From Bemisia tabaci (Eukaryota > Arthropoda > Insecta > Hemiptera > Aleyrodidae), in the NCBI RefSeq assembly GCF_918797505.1, contig NC_092802.1, positions 14,671,383 through 14,735,382 on the forward strand: a stretch of DNA of 64,000 nucleotides, written 5' to 3'. Shown here in pieces: positions 1-10,320 of this stretch. A program made the translations under genes and the position numbers. The notes below the pieces were generated by a model that saw nothing but the letters and a program-made list of their open reading frames with translations, ran no database searches and had not been told where the DNA came from. Each line of letters starts with the position of its first letter. Within the stretch, counting starts at the first letter, position 1.

Positions 1-1576
1 GCTGATTTGAAGCTTTAAGAAAGGGTCTTCGTACATTATGGCCTTTAATTCTGCATAGGAGCGTTGGATCAACATAAAAACATAACAGTGTGTTCCAAAA
101 GAAGCACTGAAGCTATAACATTTTTAATCCAAACAAAGACCAATTTTACAATACACCGTTCTAGAGACAAACTCTTCAATTGTGGTGCCGACTTGCAAAA
201 TGTAATCAAATTGGGCTTTATTTAACTATACTAGATAAACAGCGAGTCAAATGGAGACAATCCTATTTAATTTCAAAAGTTACATCATGATAATTGATAA
301 TTAATTAGAATAAAATACTCAATAAATTAATTACCTTTGATGCAAAAAAGCACGGAAAAAAGGACACCACATGAAGACCTTGACTATGATGACTCCTATG
401 ATTTAAACGTGGGAAGATTATACAGTTGTCGCCCAAAAAGGGGAACAGTAAAAAATTTGACACAAAGCGAGAGAGGAAAAATAATTTGTACGTTTCAACT
501 CATTTAAAAGAATAAATATTTATAAAACTTAACGAATTATCACAAACTAAAAAACTATCGTCGACTTTCACAATGTCTTTTTTCTTTTTCAAAAGGGAGA
601 AACTAAATGCCTAAGGATACAAACTATTAAGTATGCAAGAAAAGTGATACTTACAGAAGTAAAAAAAAAAACGAACATTCATGAAAGAAAAATAAAAATA
701 CGACGTAAGTACACATGCCTTTTGTGAAGTAATCATTAGGGAACTTCATGTAAAAACTTTATTTTTTACACCACCTCCGAATGGACAACTGTTTGACATT
801 GATCAAGTAAAGTTGGTTCCAAGTGTTTAAGGAATTAAAAAACCAGAACATGGGTAGCTACCATAATAGTGAATGGGAATCTATAGAATTCGGATGGACA
901 TCAGAAGACTATATGGCGAGATCTATGCTGTTAGAGAATTATGGAAATGGAAAATATGGAACTGTACAGCTCGGTTTAAAAACGATTTGAATAAGATTGT
1001 TATATTTAGAGATAAAAGGTTTGCCATTTAACCAAAATGCAGGAATATTTGTGAGGAATCAAGAAAAAATTAGTTTGATAAATCAGCATGTCCACTTAAA
1101 TTATTTAAAGCAAAACTTTGCTGATCCTAAGATGCTTCACTAGTTGGAATATGTGTAATGTTGATAGCCTTATATTAGAAATAGGAGAACCAACATCCAG
1201 GGCTTGACTCATGAGATATGAGCATGCTTGCGCTATGCGCTCGACAGGGTCAATTCAGTCGCTTTGTCGCCTCCTCATTCGCACCTAGCATGTAGACTCT
1301 TACCAAAATATTATTTGTAAAAGTAAAATAAACTTTTCTTTCTAACTTTATATCTTCCATCTTCAACTTATGTTGATAAATCCGACAGGTTATACGGCCC
1401 AGTGCTATACAAAGCGGTTTTGTAAATCCAAGCATCAGAAATGAAGTGAACGAAAGAATAAAATGCAGTCGATAAAAGTTCGAGAATTGATATTCGGATG
1501 TCGCGGTTTCGAGAGTGCTGGCACTGCTACTATGTTGGTACTATTAAAAATCTAAATTATTGAATTTGTTTTTTCA
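1..1576. other. AT-rich stretch with no gene recognised
   Basis: Both strands were read. Only short open frames of low complexity occur, and none resembles a known protein. Short A-runs (for example near 661-672) are present. The right edge is the pyrimidine tract and AG that precede the candidate exon at 1,577. It could be an intron or intergenic DNA; the sequence does not decide. Confidence 0.6.
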
Positions 1577-1734
1577 GTGTCTCAAAGGATGTTCCTGTTC
1601 ATGCCAAGGAAGCATCAACCTCTCTTTTAAATGCAGCTTCCACGCCAAAAGTCGAAGTGACGAAGGGTGATACCTCAACTCAGTCTTCCTCCCAGTCGTC
1701 GGTTCAACCCAAACAGTTGAAAAATGTGAATAGG
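1577..1734 (+). CDS. Candidate internal exon of an unknown plus-strand gene
   Basis: The stretch follows a clean acceptor (TTGTTTTTTCAG) and ends at an AATAG/GTGTGT donor. Exactly one frame is open across it, entering with one base and leaving two bases over. The peptide is rich in Ser, Thr, Gln and Lys (it contains TSTQSSSQSSVQPKQ), so it reads as a flexible linker and gives no family. Its neighbours on the same strand are weaker exons near 2,160 and 3,989. The exit phase does not match the best frame of the next candidate exon, so either an exon is missing, the gene is broken, or one of the calls is wrong. I do not recognise the gene. Confidence 0.35.
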
Positions 1735-2159
1735 TGTGTATTTTTTCTCTCCTCAACCTCTACGGTATGAAATTTTACTTGAACGTTTTAAACTTATTCA
1801 TAAAAATATCTGTCCACGACTTAGTACTGCATTGTTGCCTCTTGGAAAATGTTCAATGTCGGCGTTATTCAGGGAATTTTCAGGAACCTGAAAATATCAG
1901 TTTAGAGTCAGGTAAATCATAGGAAATGTAAGAAAATTTTTCGGTACATAATTTTTCAGAAGTAAGCGTGAATACTAATTTATGCATCAATGCTTGGAAC
2001 GTGCAAAAACTTCGCCATGAGGTTGAAAGTGTTCGATGAGTCGTGCGATAAATTAAATTGTATCCGCATACATAAAGTGTTTCTCTCTTAAGGAGAATAA
2101 ATTAAATTGTATCCGCTAATGTATTAAGTGTTGCTTTTTTTCTCAGAAGAAGATTGCCT

Positions 2160-2227
2160 AAAAGAATAAGGAGGACAAAGAGCCGCCAAGAGATAAACTG
2201 CCGGAAAAAGGCCTACAGTTAGTGAAA
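2160..2227 (+). CDS. Weak candidate exon, acidic/basic peptide
   Basis: One frame reads KEDKEPPRDKLPEKGLQLVK and stops at an AAAG/GTATTT donor, leaving one base. That base joins the exon starting at 3,989 in frame. The acceptor is unclear: the strong pyrimidine tract and CAG at about 2,125-2,145 would run into a stop in this frame, so a weaker AAAG acceptor would be needed. An unknown gene, a broken exon or chance are all possible. Confidence 0.25.
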
Positions 2228-2659
2228 GGTATTTATTGTTTCTTTCCATCCACCCCCTTTAGATTTTCACTACCAAGTAATTACTGTCTTAAATTTAAAA
2301 ATTTGAAAGTGAATGCATCAGTTTCATGCTTACTGGTCAGAAACTCTTTTGAATGGCTTTTTTTTATTTTCTTTAGCTGTATATTTTCAGGGTTATTTTT
2401 GCGAAATAGAAGTAGTTTTTCCTTTTCTTTAAAGAACGGTGTACTCCCAGTCTGGACGTTGAGACGAGCTTCATACTTCTTCTTCTTTCGTAATCAAGGT
2501 GTAGGTATTGAGATTCATACGGTTTATATTAAAATTTTCCTGCGTTTTTTGGTTGATGTTTTTGCTTTCTAGGTTTTCATCCTGATCACTCTAAAATATT
2601 TTGAAATTTAATCATTCCTTTATCAAATTTCCGTTTAAAACAATCCCTTTTCGAACACA

Positions 2660-3466
2660 ATGGCGCAACAACCAGACGTTAACATGCCTCTTCAAGGTTT
2701 TCTTATTGCTCTGCCTCCCATCAACGGGAGCCTCGAAGCTGGTATCGCGGTCGGAGTAGACCCAAATTTACCAGACGATATTAAGCTCCCGTTGTTGGTA
2801 GGCAGCAATCTACAAAGAGCCGTTTCCTTGGCTGGCGCATGGGCCAGGTCAAAGTTTGCCAATCTGCCACCTGCAGCCTTAGATCTAATGACTAGCGGCG
2901 CCATGACTTGTGTAATGTTCGGTCTTCTAAGGAAAGTTAACGGTCAATCAGACGGTGACTGGATGCCCATCCAAGCGCCTCCTGCAGAGGCTGAGGGATG
3001 GGATCCAGTCCCGGCTAGCACGTATACCGTGGAATCGTTGAGAAATGCGTTGACCGTTATAGTGGCCATCAAGGCCAATTATTGGTTGACCAACCACCAC
3101 ACGGGGCAAGGCGTCCCGAGTGGTTACGTGTTGAAGGTCCTGACACTCAAGTTCCCAGGCGCAGACATGGCATCTTTGACTACCGCGGCCCACACATTGG
3201 GGCACTGGGCTAGTACCTTACACTGCCTTAATGTAGCCCAAATACCTGGTGTCCGACCAGTCGAACCATACGAATATGCGAACGCGACAGGATTTGAGTT
3301 GGCCCCTGATGCCTTACTAAGGTTCACAGGCCTACCCGCGGGCACCCATCGAATGGGTGTCGCCGCAGAAGCCGCCTCTCGTATCATTAAGAGTGCATTG
3401 ATCGCGATATGTCCGTCACCGCGGGATTTCATCGCCATCCCATCAATCATTGCCTCGATTCGCGCT
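2660..3466 (+). CDS. Endogenous viral element: intact nucleoprotein-like ORF, probably from a negative-strand RNA virus (chuvirus-like)
   Basis: What is seen: an ATG at 2,660 in a good context (AACACAATGG) opens about 269 codons without a stop or frameshift, then the frame runs through a T-run into a SINE and only stops at 3,602. The protein is rich in Ala, Pro, Leu and Gly, mostly alpha-helical by eye, with no signal peptide or membrane segment. The DNA is clearly GC-richer than the surrounding AT-rich sequence, with a sharp change at the start. It has no intron. What is inferred: the pattern (helical, conserved Pro/Gly turns such as AQIPGVRPVEPY) recalls nucleoproteins of Jingchuvirales-type viruses that are common as insect genome fossils; this is from memory of the family, not a search. 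The C-terminus is probably lost to the SINE insertion. It lies in the sense direction between two candidate host exons. An unrelated retro-copied host gene cannot be excluded. Confidence 0.55.
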
Positions 3467-3475
3467 TTTTTTTTT

Positions 3476-3669
3476 GTCGGTCTCCTGTGGTGTAGTGGTT
3501 GTAGCGCTGGCTCTACAATCAGGAGGTCCCGGGTTCGATTCCCGGCTAGGCGACCCGAGTTTGATGGTCTCAAACAACGGTTGCCTAGGGCTGGTACATG
3601 GTAGGGACGGAGGGGGGAGGGGCTCTAACTGGAAGCGCAAGGATTACCACTTGTGTGGTATTTGAAGTA

Positions 3670-3701
<32 letters not shown>

Positions 3702-3704
3702 AAA
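3476..3704 (+). mobile_element. tRNA-derived SINE
   Basis: The head resembles a tRNA. An A-box-like TGGTGTAGTGG lies at 3,488-3,498 and a perfect B-box GGTTCGATTCC at 3,532-3,542, and the 3' acceptor-like end AGGCGAC is present while the 5' acceptor strand no longer pairs well. A tRNA-unrelated body of about 115 bp follows, then an A-rich tail at 3,672-3,704. This is the layout of a SINE that is transcribed by RNA polymerase III and moved by a LINE. It sits directly after the nucleoprotein-like ORF and supplies its present stop codon. No second copy was seen in this window. Confidence 0.8.
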
Positions 3705-3988
3705 TCAGAAACTGCATTGTTATTGGATTCCCGACCTACGCAAACCTGGTTCTTCCTGTAGAAATGTTCATGTTCTTTTACCGCGTACTTCCCTTCTCTT
3801 AAATTTCCCCAATTACTCATCTTGCAATCAATCTTGCATCTTGGACTTCCATGCTTTTCATTTCAAAGAGAGTATTTTGAAACCATAAAATTTTTAGATG
3901 TAAAGCGTTAGCTCAGGGTTTATTGAATGTATCTGCATACACATTATTTCAGTAATTTATATCTGAGTCCTCTCAAATTTGTTTTCAG

Positions 3989-4131
3989 AATTGTTTATGA
4001 AACGCGCCGTGGAAGAGGGCTATGACATCAACTCTTCCGACTACAAAACCAGGGCTAATAAAGTGCACTCATATATCGGGAAAAAAATTTCTACGCTCAT
4101 CAGAAGCTCGAAGAAGAAGCAGAATACTTGA
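3989..4131 (+). CDS. Candidate terminal exon of the unknown plus-strand gene
   Basis: The sequence follows TTTGTTTTCAG and is open for about 47 codons to a TGA. The peptide is hydrophilic and basic, includes KRAVEEGYDINSSDYKTR and ends in a Lys-rich tail (RSSKKKQNT). It enters needing one base from the previous exon, which fits the donor at 2,227. The nucleoprotein-like ORF and the SINE lie between these two exons, hence in what would be an intron. No family recognised; the coding call rests on frame, acceptor and composition only. Confidence 0.35.
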
Positions 4132-4149
4132 GCGAGCACCCTAACGTGA

Positions 4150-4220
4150 TATGATTATTTTTCATTTTTATTTTTCATTTTCATTTTTATTTTCCCTTTT
4201 CGTTTTCATTTTTTTATTCT
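4150..4220. repeat. ATTTTTC-type simple repeat
   Basis: Repeated units of TTTTTCATTTTTAT and close variants form a T-rich microsatellite just after the candidate terminal exon at 3,989-4,131. Confidence 0.8.
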
Positions 4221-4381
4221 GTAAGACTGAGTATGTAGATAGTTGAGTTTTAAGTTTGTTCGTTTAAAATTTTTGTTCCTGTTTTTTCTAACTAAACCAT
4301 TAAAGTATTTCTTGATCTCAGAAGCTGATGCTCATCATTTCGTTATCATGCCCTCTTATACTAATTTCCTCTGTAATTTTT

Positions 4382-4895
4382 ACAGGTAGAATGTTAGAGC
4401 TATTATGATCGTATTAGCGGAAGAAGATCGCTATGATAAACCTGAAAAAGAGATAGCAGTATCATTTGCACCATCTGGAAATCGGAAATTTCATCCAAAA
4501 CGCAACAAGAATCAAAATTCTAAAAATAGTTTAACACTTTCTTATAATTGCCAGAAAGAAGGAAATCATATCGCGGCAAATTGTCCTGAACCGAAACGAG
4601 AGAGAACGAACGGAAAGAAGATGTGGTGCTCTGTTTGCAGGATGTCAAATCATACGAATGCGATGTATATTAAACTTCATCCAAGGGCGATAAAGGTGAT
4701 GGTAAATCCAAAGAAAAAGTTCACTTCATGGTAGCTGATGATGATAACGAAGTTGAAGATTATTGGGTTGTTGACTCAGGATCAGGCTCACATATCACTA
4801 ATAATGACAAGATTTTGACACATTTACGCTCCTGGATCCCTGCTCATGGAGGGAGATTGTTGATCGACTATAAATGGGGCGGCGTAGCCCCTTAG
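4382..4895 (+). pseudogene. Ty1/Copia retrotransposon fossil: gag zinc knuckle and protease start
   Basis: An open stretch (4,405-4,734) encodes a basic Gag tail with a degenerate zinc knuckle. The usual first Cys has become Ser, but the later Cys, His and Cys (NCQKEGNHIAANC) remain. In a shifted frame from about 4,760 the sequence reads DYWVVDSGSGSHIT, matching the aspartic protease start of Copia elements (usually DSGAS/TSH). The reading frame breaks near 4,734 and again by 4,890. No integrase, reverse transcriptase or LTR is attached, so this is a short internal fragment. Confidence 0.8.
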
Positions 4896-5289
4896 ACACC
4901 ACTTTCATCAGACCAGTCAATCAAAGAGACCAACTCTATTCATAGGTTAGTATTATACTCTGGGTTTAGCCCTATAAGCGCCCATTTTTTTTCGTCAATT
5001 AATCGTGTAAATCGATTTTGAATGGCAAAATCGATTTGAACGAAGAAAACCGATTTAAGCCAAGTTTCCACAACGAAACTTCTTTCAGCGCACAAAGCTG
5101 GAGAATCAGATTGCAGAGGAAGATTTTTGCCGACGATTCGAATTAACCGCAAGATCGCACTTCCGCACTTCTAACGCATTGTTGTCAGTAGTTGCAGTAT
5201 TCTCTGAATGCAGGATTTGAGGGAGTCTCTACGACACACAGACTGGGAGCAAAATTCAGGTACCGACTGATGTTATTTCTTGTTTAAAA

Positions 5290-5761
5290 CCAATGGAGGA
5301 AGCAGCGCAAAATTTGTGTGGTGAAAAATTTGTTAGCACTAGTCTTGTGATTCCTTTAATTAGATGTCTTCAAAAAGACATAAGCAATCGTCAACCAGAT
5401 ACAGACTCTGAAAAGCTGGTAAAAACTACCTTGCTGCAAGAGATTGCGAGGGAAGATGGCATCGAAAAACACTTAGGATTGATGATTGCAACGCTCCTTG
5501 ATCCCTGATTCAAGAGATTACAGCTGAAAGTTCACTTCATATTTCCAAGGCTTTCACCAAAATTAATGGGGAAATAAAAATTTTGGAACAGCTACACAAA
5601 AAAAGGCAGCAAGCAGCTAACAAAAAAAGACAATAATCATGTGCGCAAAGTGCTCTGGTCTTTGGCAACATCATACTACTTTGTTGAAACAAACAGGTCA
5701 AACTGAAGGTGAGATGTTAGGTGGTTTGTACCACGAACTGAAGTTGTACCTGCAAGAGCCA
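5290..5761 (+). pseudogene. hAT-type transposase fossil, left part
   Basis: The frame at 5,293-5,508 reads TSLVIPLIRCLQ followed by IATLLDP, typical of the catalytic-core to C-terminal part of hAT/ZBED transposases (LLDPRFK block). The frame breaks at 5,508 but continues in other frames to about 5,760 (HELKLYLQEP). A solo LTR interrupts it at 5,762-6,225, and the C-terminal part resumes at 6,231. It is inactive as read because of a stop and frameshifts. Confidence 0.75.
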
Positions 5762-6225
5762 GTGTGGCCGCGCGGCACATGCATGAGCACATCATCTCAA
5801 TGATGCGCGTGGCGAGTCGATGCGCCCGCGTGGAGCAGTTTCAACTTCGGCCACTGGTTACGGTTCAATCGCTCGGTTCCCTATCGCAAAGTTGTGCAAT
5901 ATCAACCTGGTGGGGAGTCGGTGACCACCTATAAATAGAAGCTGGGGCAAAGGCCGCCGGGCAACCAGTGCAAAAGTAAAAATTGTAGAGACAATTTGTA
6001 CCTCGGCTTGGACCCATATCAGTTTACGGCTCAGAACTGTACCCAAACACGGCCTGGACCCATACCATATCACTGCCTGGACCCTTACCATATCACGGCC
6101 TGGACCCGTACCATATCACGGCATAGACCCGTAGGAAAGACACAGCCTACACCCGTCTATGCAACTTAGATATAGAACCTGTATACGTGTAAAATTCTTA
6201 CAATACAATCTCACACGTGTCCGTT
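5762..6225. mobile_element. Solo LTR (family L1 of this window) inserted in the hAT fossil
   Basis: A GC-rich block about 460 bp long starts near TGTGGCCGCGCGGC and shares order and sequence with the block at 10,321. It holds a TATA box (TATAAATA, 5,930-5,937) about 170 bp from the left edge, followed by a leader with short tandem units of about 23 bp (CCTGGACCC..ACCATATCAC, 6,052-6,132). The 5-mer AGCCA lies on both sides (5,757-5,761 and 6,226-6,230), and removing the block joins the two halves of the hAT coding fossil. This fits a solo LTR with a 5-bp target duplication. The exact ends are not canonical TG..CA, so the edges may be off by a few bases. Confidence 0.65.
5930..5937 (+). promoter_or_regulatory. 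TATA box of the solo LTR
   Basis: TATAAATA stands in a GC-rich context and is kept at the same offset in the second copy (10,483-10,490). That conservation supports a promoter role. Confidence 0.6.
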
Positions 6226-6230
6226 AGCCA

Positions 6231-6492
6231 TCATCTCCATTATTACCCAAATAGCACTTCCTCACACCAGTATGCGCAGGACCAAGAGTTAGGCCCATTA
6301 AATTTTGGAATGATAGAGAAACTGTGTTTCCGTCCTTGGCTAAAATTGCTATCTCACCATTACAGCAACATCTGTACCGTCTGAGAGGCTGTTTCCAACA
6401 TGTGGAGACATTTTGAGTGATGACCAAAATCGAATTGATCCATACCGACTTTCTAAGCTTAGTTTCCTTCATTCTGTAACTTTAAAGCAATA
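6231..6492 (+). pseudogene. hAT transposase fossil, C-terminal dimerisation region
   Basis: One frame reads LNFWNDRETVFPSLAKIA; after a one-base shift near 6,370 it reads ERLFPTCGDILSDDQNRIDP and KLSFLHS before a stop at 6,490. This is the conserved hAT C-terminal block (Trp, then SERLFS..GDI...R, then LxFLxxN/S). It continues the fossil that the LTR at 5,762-6,225 interrupts. Confidence 0.85.
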
Positions 6493-6983
6493 GTAGGTAC
6501 ACATAGATGACATACGAGTAGAATACAAATGTACATATATTTCATTTTTGGTTCGTTTACTTAATTCTTGTCTCTTTATGATGTATTCATGTGATAAAAT
6601 GAATTTCCCTACTTACTTTTTTGTTGTTTTTAAATGAGACTTTATTAGGTTGTACTTTTTGATATATTATATTAATTAGAGACTTTGACTGTCAAATGTT
6701 AACCGATGTAAAACTTTAAATGTTCTATTTGATGTGTTATTTTCCTTTGAGTCAAGTAGGTGTCTATGTAACCATAATAATTTTTCTCATTAATTTTCGT
6801 TCTCTATTGATTAATTATATGTTGAGAACTACCTCTTCTCGATAATTTGACACTAAAAGTAATTATTTTCAACACGAATGTGTAAGAAGTAGATATTATT
6901 TTTCTTGTGGTTTTGTTTTCTATTTCTATTTTTTACTTTTTTATTCTATTATTGATTATACTCGTAAATATTATTTCAAGTAA

Positions 6984-7215
6984 CCTTAACACCGCTGGGG
7001 GTCAGTCTTCTTCTGAAGATGAAGAGGAGCCCGTGCTCCAACATGTCACCTCCTCGCAAGCCCTTGGCGCCGTGGACGTTCTGCGCAATTTCTCCTCTGA
7101 ACACGGGGACGTTGAGTTTCAACGAGCCCTATACATCATAGAGGAGAAAACACAATTGATTGCCCTGCAGGCAAAAAAGCAAGCCGCTATTACTGACTTT
7201 TTTTCAAAAGCATAA
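6984..7215 (+). pseudogene. pogo/Tigger (Tc1-mariner) transposase C-terminal fossil
   Basis: An open end reads SSSEDEEEP, then a helical block (DVLRNFSSEHGDVEFQRAL) and the terminal KQAAITDFFSKA. The acidic linker, the paired helices and the closing ITDFF motif are typical of Tigger/pogo-like (and CENP-B/jerky-like) proteins. Nothing of the DDE core is visible upstream, where the DNA is AT-rich. A short motif at 7,430-7,455 (GTTATTGAGGTTTCACTGTA) looks like the terminal inverted repeat of such an element, which puts the element end about 240 bp after the stop. Confidence 0.7.
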
Positions 7216-7435
7216 TCTGTACATTTTTTGCAAACAGTTTTATGGTGTAATAATGACCGCACAATTTTTCCAAATTTTTGAATTTGTTACACATTGATTA
7301 AAAATCGCCTTTACTTGAAAGTATGTACATAATTAATAAAGATCGTGAATACCTCCATTGTGTTATATGGGTGATAAATGGGACCGGGCGATTCTACCGA
7401 CTAAAACGGGTTACCGGCTTATCCGGGAACCGAGT

Positions 7436-7455
7436 TATTGAGGTTTCACTGTACC
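7436..7455. repeat. Probable pogo/Tigger terminal repeat
   Basis: GAGGTTTCACTGTA is close to the CAGTxxAACCTC ends of Tigger elements in reverse. It lies at the expected side and distance from the transposase tail. The partner end was not found. Confidence 0.45.
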
Positions 7456-7771
7456 TCTCTGCAAAGATTCTGAACTTTTTTATTGTTTACTTTACGATTT
7501 TTATTTTTTCTTTACTCTCACTTAAATTAAATATTCAAAGAATTACATATCTTTGAGTGCATATGACAGCGAGGCAGTCTTCAATCCATCCCATTATCTA
7601 AAGTAACAGAATCTTGCACACCGCCACCGCAACCCAACGACTGGAGAAAATACCGTGTAATTGTGAAAAGAGAAGACATTGGTAAGTGGGGAATACCTAC
7701 TCAATATTACATTTTTTTTATTATTAGTTCCTTCTACCTATTTGAATTTCCTGCCAGGTACTTTTTATCAT

Positions 7772-9080
7772 GCTTTAACTCTTTGTCGAACCTAACAAAA
7801 TTTACCTTAAAACGGGCATAAAATGTGTTTTTACAACCGGAAAGTGCATGGACCCGGTTAGGGGCCACACATTTTGGGACGCCTCCATTCAAGACCCAAG
7901 CAACGCAAAACATTTCACGGTCCTATACGAGGCCCCGTCACTCCGCTTCAACGATTCAACAGCACCGGAACCAATTTCCTATCGAGTCAGTGAAAAAAAC
8001 GTGGCATTCAGCCTTAATGCAGCAAAGAAAACCAGAATATGTCACCATGACGCATACCACACAGAACATGCACGATTCTGCATTCTATCTGAGTCAGACT
8101 ATAGTTTTCCATTTACCAAGACCTCTCAAAACATTACAGCAGATTTGTTGATGTATTTTAATGTAAAATTTGTGTATTTGGAGAAGCACATGAAAACTTC
8201 ACTCAACTCGGTATATCAAACCTTAAAAACGGTAACATTTCAACTTGAAGAAAAAAATTACAGCACCAATTGGCTTTAGCCGTCAATCACAGCGAAGAAT
8301 TTGCAAGGATGCAAGGAGACGGCCCCAGATACATGACCATGACCAAGGGAGAAGTGGCGTACCTCACCCAATGCCAGGCAGCGCCTGTCGTATTAGGATG
8401 GGCACAGCACCACTATAATGAGATTCCAGTATGACACAACGATAAAAGCATGTTTTTGACCCCGCTAACACGAATCCTAACGGCTAAAGGGAGCGAAGTA
8501 GACTGCTTGACTCACACGCCAGTAAAACATGAGATAAACGGGGTTTGGGTGGGTTTCAACACAAAAATTACAGAGACAAAAGCACCAACACAGTTACCAT
8601 CCCGATTAGAATTTGCATGGAGTTACAAGAGCCCAAAAAATTTCATTTAGGGAATTAACACAGCAGAAGACATAAAAGCCTACCAAAGGCGGATGACCTA
8701 TCCCCTTGAAAGCACTGCCATACAAAATGCTCTAACTTGAGAAGCCCTGGGATACCCTATACGAACAGAGTCCAGAATTAATTTTGTGAATTTCCTCTTG
8801 GAAAACGCAATAGAAACATTAGTGGAAAGAGCAGCAAAACGAGGATGAAGCCTATTTTATGAATTTGGGACCTTGCGCCAGGACTCATTGGCATAATCTT
8901 TGTTTTTAAAACAATAAACATTGTCTTGGACTCGCTACTCTTCGGAAAACTCTTGTACTCGATGTTCGGCTTCTCATACAAAATCCTAGCTTGTGGATGC
9001 AATTTGCTAGCCAATTACCTAATGCATGCCCATCACTCGAAAAATAGAGAATGTACGGCACCGAACGGCAACACCCTATA
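7772..9080 (+). pseudogene. Endogenous viral element: broken class-glycoprotein copy, possibly chuvirus-like
   Basis: A series of open segments on the plus strand reads as one decayed protein: 7,772-8,277, then about 8,277-8,432, 8,450-8,650, up to about 8,740, and a last part to a stop at 9,078. At least four breaks (in-frame stops at about 8,277, 8,432, 8,650 and 8,739 plus frameshifts) separate them. Cys and Asn-X-Ser/Thr sites occur in the first part. The last segment (about 8,880-8,965) encodes a long hydrophobic run followed by a Cys/His-rich short tail, like a membrane anchor and cytoplasmic tail. An AATAAA lies 30 bp after the stop. The layout suits an envelope glycoprotein; the link to Chuviridae-type glycoproteins, which also occur inside BEL/Pao retroelements of insects, is inferred from general resemblance. 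It is not functional as read. Confidence 0.5.
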
Positions 9081-10320
9081 AACGCCTGGGCTTTGCCCTA
9101 TTTCACTAATAAAGCACTTTATATTTTTAACCAGTGTTGCCTCAGTATCACAGCCCGTTGCAGAAAGACTAGTTTTCCACAGTAGCTAAGTATCCACTAT
9201 CCACAATTAATGAACTTTGTGAACCCTTCTTGTGAAAATTCTAATTTGTACATCCCCTTCAATTACGTGCCTCTTGAAAATAAAATACTAAACTTGAGCT
9301 CTCATTTTGGTTAAATTGCAACCTAGCAAATAACAATCAATAGCTTGATGACAGTTCCATCATGAGTATTTTGAGAATAAATATTAATTTGAGTTATTTT
9401 GAGGTTGTATAGTACCTACTTTTCAAAAAGTATACTATAAAGAAAGCATAAGATATACATTTTTCTCTATCAAATTTTTAACAGGAAAACCACTGTCACT
9501 CCTTCCAGCAATAAAAGTTCAAGCTAAGACTAAGTGTTAAATTACAGGCATAAATGGAAAGAGACCCCTTTTCTTCATACCTTGTCTCATGAGCCCTGGC
9601 TGATTTCAGCAGGTAAAAAATAGAGCGGTAATTTCATTTTTTAGCGAGGGACTATAGCTTAGATGAAATTCGTAGACTAAAACATTTGAAACCTCAGGTG
9701 GAGCACAAAACTTACGCTAAGAAAATACTTGAAAGGTTTGCACTGTAAAAAAAAAGTCGCATTAAACACAAGAGGTCAGGATTTGTAAGTACTTAAAGAG
9801 AAGATACACTTAATTACATTATTCCAATGGCCAATTTTGATCAGGTTGTTTGCTTACTTCACATGAAATGTAAACAGGGAGAGAAACAGTACTACCATCA
9901 TAGTTATTATTGCATACTTGGAACGATGTTTTACTTGGCGAAAGAGACGGAAAATGGTGACCCAGGTTCCTTTGCATAAAGCTACTACTTAGCCGACCAA
10001 ATCACAGATTTTGAGTTCCTAGTTTAGTTTATTGTATGGTAAAAGTACTTTTCCGAGTCAATAGTGTGAGTAAAACAGTGTGAGTCTCCCAATATTGATA
10101 TTGTTGCATCAATGGAGATGCTTGAAAAATACATGAGATATTTTACCGAAGAAAAAAATCTGGCTTCCAAGATGCTATGGTGATTGTCAGAAAATTGACC
10201 AATGAACTGCAAGTGGAACCCATATTTAAAGTCAAAATAACTTAACACAGTCAGATGGGAGACTCCATTTTGAAAACTTCCTTACCGAAAAATCTCTCGA
10301 GACAATCTTCCAAAACACCA
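9081..10320. other. AT-rich stretch, no gene recognised
   Basis: An AATAAA at 9,108-9,113 follows the glycoprotein fossil by about 30 bp and could be its old polyadenylation signal or part of an LTR. The rest holds short open frames of low complexity only. No foldback was seen. Confidence 0.6.

Noticed and set aside
3476..3554. Functional tRNA gene at the SINE head
   Set aside because: The 5' acceptor strand does not pair with the 3' strand, and an unrelated body with an A-tail follows, so it is a SINE.
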